A stretch of 14,759 nt of DNA from Candidatus Bathyarchaeota archaeon (GTDB lineage Archaea; Thermoproteota; Bathyarchaeia; TCS64), in contig JABXKY010000263.1 in the NCBI GenBank assembly GCA_013619005.1, forward strand, positions 1 to 14,759. The letters run 5' to 3'. Positions 13,293 through 14,759 of this stretch are shown here, piece after piece. How positions within the stretch are numbered: position 1 is the first letter of the stretch; every line of letters starts with the position of its first letter. Made by a program: the position numbers and the translations under genes. Below the pieces are notes generated by a model, which worked only from the letters and a program-made list of their open reading frames with translations, was not told the DNA's origin and made no database searches.

Positions 13293-14759
13293 ATGAGCCT
13301 CAACGCCGAGATAGCGAAGACCCTGTACGAGATAGGAGAGATTCTCACGATTAAGGGGGACAGATTCAGGAGCAGGGCATACAACATGGCCGCCCAGAGG
13401 GTCACGGTGTTGACTGAGGACATTAGAGTCATAGCCGAGCGCGGGGAACTGGAGCAGATACCTGGTGTTGGAAAGAGCATCGCGCTCACCATTTCAGATA
13501 TCCTTGAGAACAGTGAATCCGAGGTCTTGAATGATCTCAGGGAAAGCCTACCCCCCGGCGTTCTCAGAATGATAGAGATCGAGGGGATTGGCCCCAAGCT
13601 CGCCATGAGGTTCAGCCAGGAGCTCAACATCACCGGCATCGAGGAGCTGGAGAAGGCCGCGAAGGAGCAGCGACTCAGGGGACTGAAAGGCTTAGGGGCA
13701 AAAAAGGAGGAGAACATCATCAAGGCAATCTCCGAGTACAAGAACAGGAGCACAAGGTTCCTCCTCGGCGAGGTTCTGCCCATAATTCAGGGAATCCTCA
13801 CCTATATGGGGGGAAACGAGGCGGTCAGACGGGTAGAGGTTGCGGGCTCCGCGAGGCGGAGGAAGGAGACTGTGGGGGACCTTGATGTCCTGGTCAGCTC
13901 CAATGAGCCAGAAAAGGTAACTGAGCACTTCGTCTCAATGCCCCCGATAGTCAGAATCCTAGGCCAGGGACCCACGAAGAGCACGGTGGTCCTCCGAAAC
14001 ATGCTGCAGGTGGACCTCAGGGTGATACCCCCAGAGAGCTACGGTGCCGCTCTCCAGTACTTCACCGGGAGCAAGGAGCACAACGTGAAGCTCAGAACCA
14101 TCGGCGTCAAGGCTGGTCTAAAGCTCAACGAGTATGGACTCTACGACAGGGAGACGGACGAGCTCATAGCAGCGGAGGACGAGGAGACCATCTACGAGTC
14201 AATGGGCATGAGGTGGATGCCACCTGAGATCAGGGAGAACACGGGGGAGATGGAGGCAGCAATGGAGGACAGGCTGCCGGAGCTGGTAGCCCTCGACCAG
14301 ATCAAGGGGGACCTGCATATTCACACAGACTACAGCCACGCCGTGGACCCCCTTGAGCACATGGTGGAGAAGGCGGTCTCCATGGGGCACCAGTACATCG
14401 CCATCACGGACCACAGCAAGGGCCTGGCCATAGCAAAAGGGCTGTCCGAGAAGAGGCTCGCGAAGCTCATCAAGGAGATTGAGACCCTGGACGCGGAGTA
14501 CCCCGAGGTCAGGGTCATCAAGGGCACAGAGTGCGACATCAAGGGGGACGGCTCCCTTGACTACAGCGATGATACCTTGAGCCAGCTTGATTTCGTTATC
14601 GCCAGCGTCCACACAGGGTTCCAGAACGACGAGGAAAAGCTCACCCAGAGAATGGTGGACGCCATCCACAACCCCTACGTCAAGGCAATAGGGCACCCCA
14701 CGGGTAGGCTCATCCAGAGGAGGAGCCCCTACGCGTTGGACCTGGACAGGGTCTTCGAG
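13293..14759 (+). CDS. polX: DNA polymerase/3'-5' exonuclease PolX (C-terminus beyond window)
   Basis: The frame is open from ATG 13293 to the right edge: 489 codons of a family usually near 570-590. The N-terminal 8-kDa-like helix-hairpin-helix region carries IPGVGKSIA (near 58-66) and IEGIGPKLAM (near 96-105). The polymerase X nucleotidyltransferase core has GSARRRKETVGDLDV, giving catalytic D196 and D198, with D241 (QVDLRVI) as the third acidic residue. YFTGSKEHNVKLR follows. The C-terminal PHP domain begins GDLHIHTDYS (340-349; H342, H344), continues ITDHS (D373, H374), and includes ASVHTGF and GHPTGRL, so the metal ligands look intact. PolX fills short gaps in repair, and its PHP domain is a Mn-dependent 3'-5' exonuclease/phosphoesterase. 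It lies 39 bases after the regulator; TTTCATAT near 13263-13270 is a possible TATA element. Confidence 0.95.
   Translation, partial: MSLNAEIAKTLYEIGEILTIKGDRFRSRAYNMAAQRVTVLTEDIRVIAERGELEQIPGVGKSIALTISDILENSESEVLNDLRESLPPGVLRMIEIEGIGPKLAMRFSQELNITGIEELEKAAKEQRLRGLKGLGAKKEENIIKAISEYKNRSTRFLLGEVLPIIQGILTYMGGNEAVRRVEVAGSARRRKETVGDLDVLVSSNEPEKVTEHFVSMPPIVRILGQGPTKSTVVLRNMLQVDLRVIPPESYGAALQYFTGSKEHNVKLRTIGVKAGLKLNEYGLYDRETDELIAAEDEETIYESMGMRWMPPEIRENTGEMEAAMEDRLPELVALDQIKGDLHIHTDYSHAVDPLEHMVEKAVSMGHQYIAITDHSKGLAIAKGLSEKRLAKLIKEIETLDAEYPEVRVIKGTECDIKGDGSLDYSDDTLSQLDFVIASVHTGFQNDEEKLTQRMVDAIHNPYVKAIGHPTGRLIQRRSPYALDLDRVFE

Noticed and set aside
13250..13783. 177-residue minus-strand open frame opposite polX
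   Set aside because: The plus strand encodes recognisable PolX motifs; the reverse frame is Ser/Leu-rich noise.
14199..14696. 165-residue minus-strand open frame within the PHP domain region
   Set aside because: It is antisense to the conserved GDLHIHTDYS and ITDHS motifs of PolX; no independent evidence.
1..14759. CRISPR array, insertion sequence or integrated element
   Set aside because: I saw no regularly spaced repeats, no transposase or integrase, and no terminal inverted repeats on reading both strands.

Overview
This window looks archaeal. Intergenic stretches carry TATA-box-like A/T elements about 25-40 bases before starts, some starts look leaderless, arginine is mostly AGG, and GTG and TTG starts are common. 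The families fit too: a FilR1-type HTH regulator, a TSUP permease paired with a DUF1634 protein, LemA with DUF2207, and a family X DNA polymerase with a PHP domain. I cannot name the phylum. Cytoplasmic-type reductive dehalogenase homologues suggest an uncultured anaerobic sediment lineage, but that is inference. Genes are tightly packed, and no gene-free stretch exceeds about 130 bases.

Bases 1-3245 (minus strand) hold an envelope-type cluster: an M23-like protein, LemA, and a DUF2207 membrane protein that runs off the left edge. LemA and DUF2207 lie in the same frame, separated only by one stop codon. Bases 3282-4454 hold three small unrecognised proteins (97, 84 and 43 residues) and a homologue of L-2-amino-thiazoline-4-carboxylate hydrolase. 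Bases 4584-7400 hold two plus-strand MFS transporters with a minus-strand TIGR04076 protein between them; its 3' end overlaps the first transporter.

Bases 7494-12300 (minus strand) are the most notable part. In transcription order they encode a TSUP permease, a DUF1634 membrane protein, and three tandem paralogues of the corrinoid/iron-sulfur reductive dehalogenase catalytic subunit (RdhA). All three lack a Tat signal and none has a recognisable RdhB membrane anchor beside it. The FilR1-type regulator is divergently transcribed at 12408. A perfect inverted repeat lies between the permease TATA element and its start codon, so this may be a ligand-controlled module that couples transport to reductive dehalogenation or a related reduction.

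Bases 13293-14759 are the first 489 codons of PolX, truncated by the right edge. Apart from the truncated outer genes, I see no tRNA, rRNA, CRISPR array, insertion sequence or replication origin.
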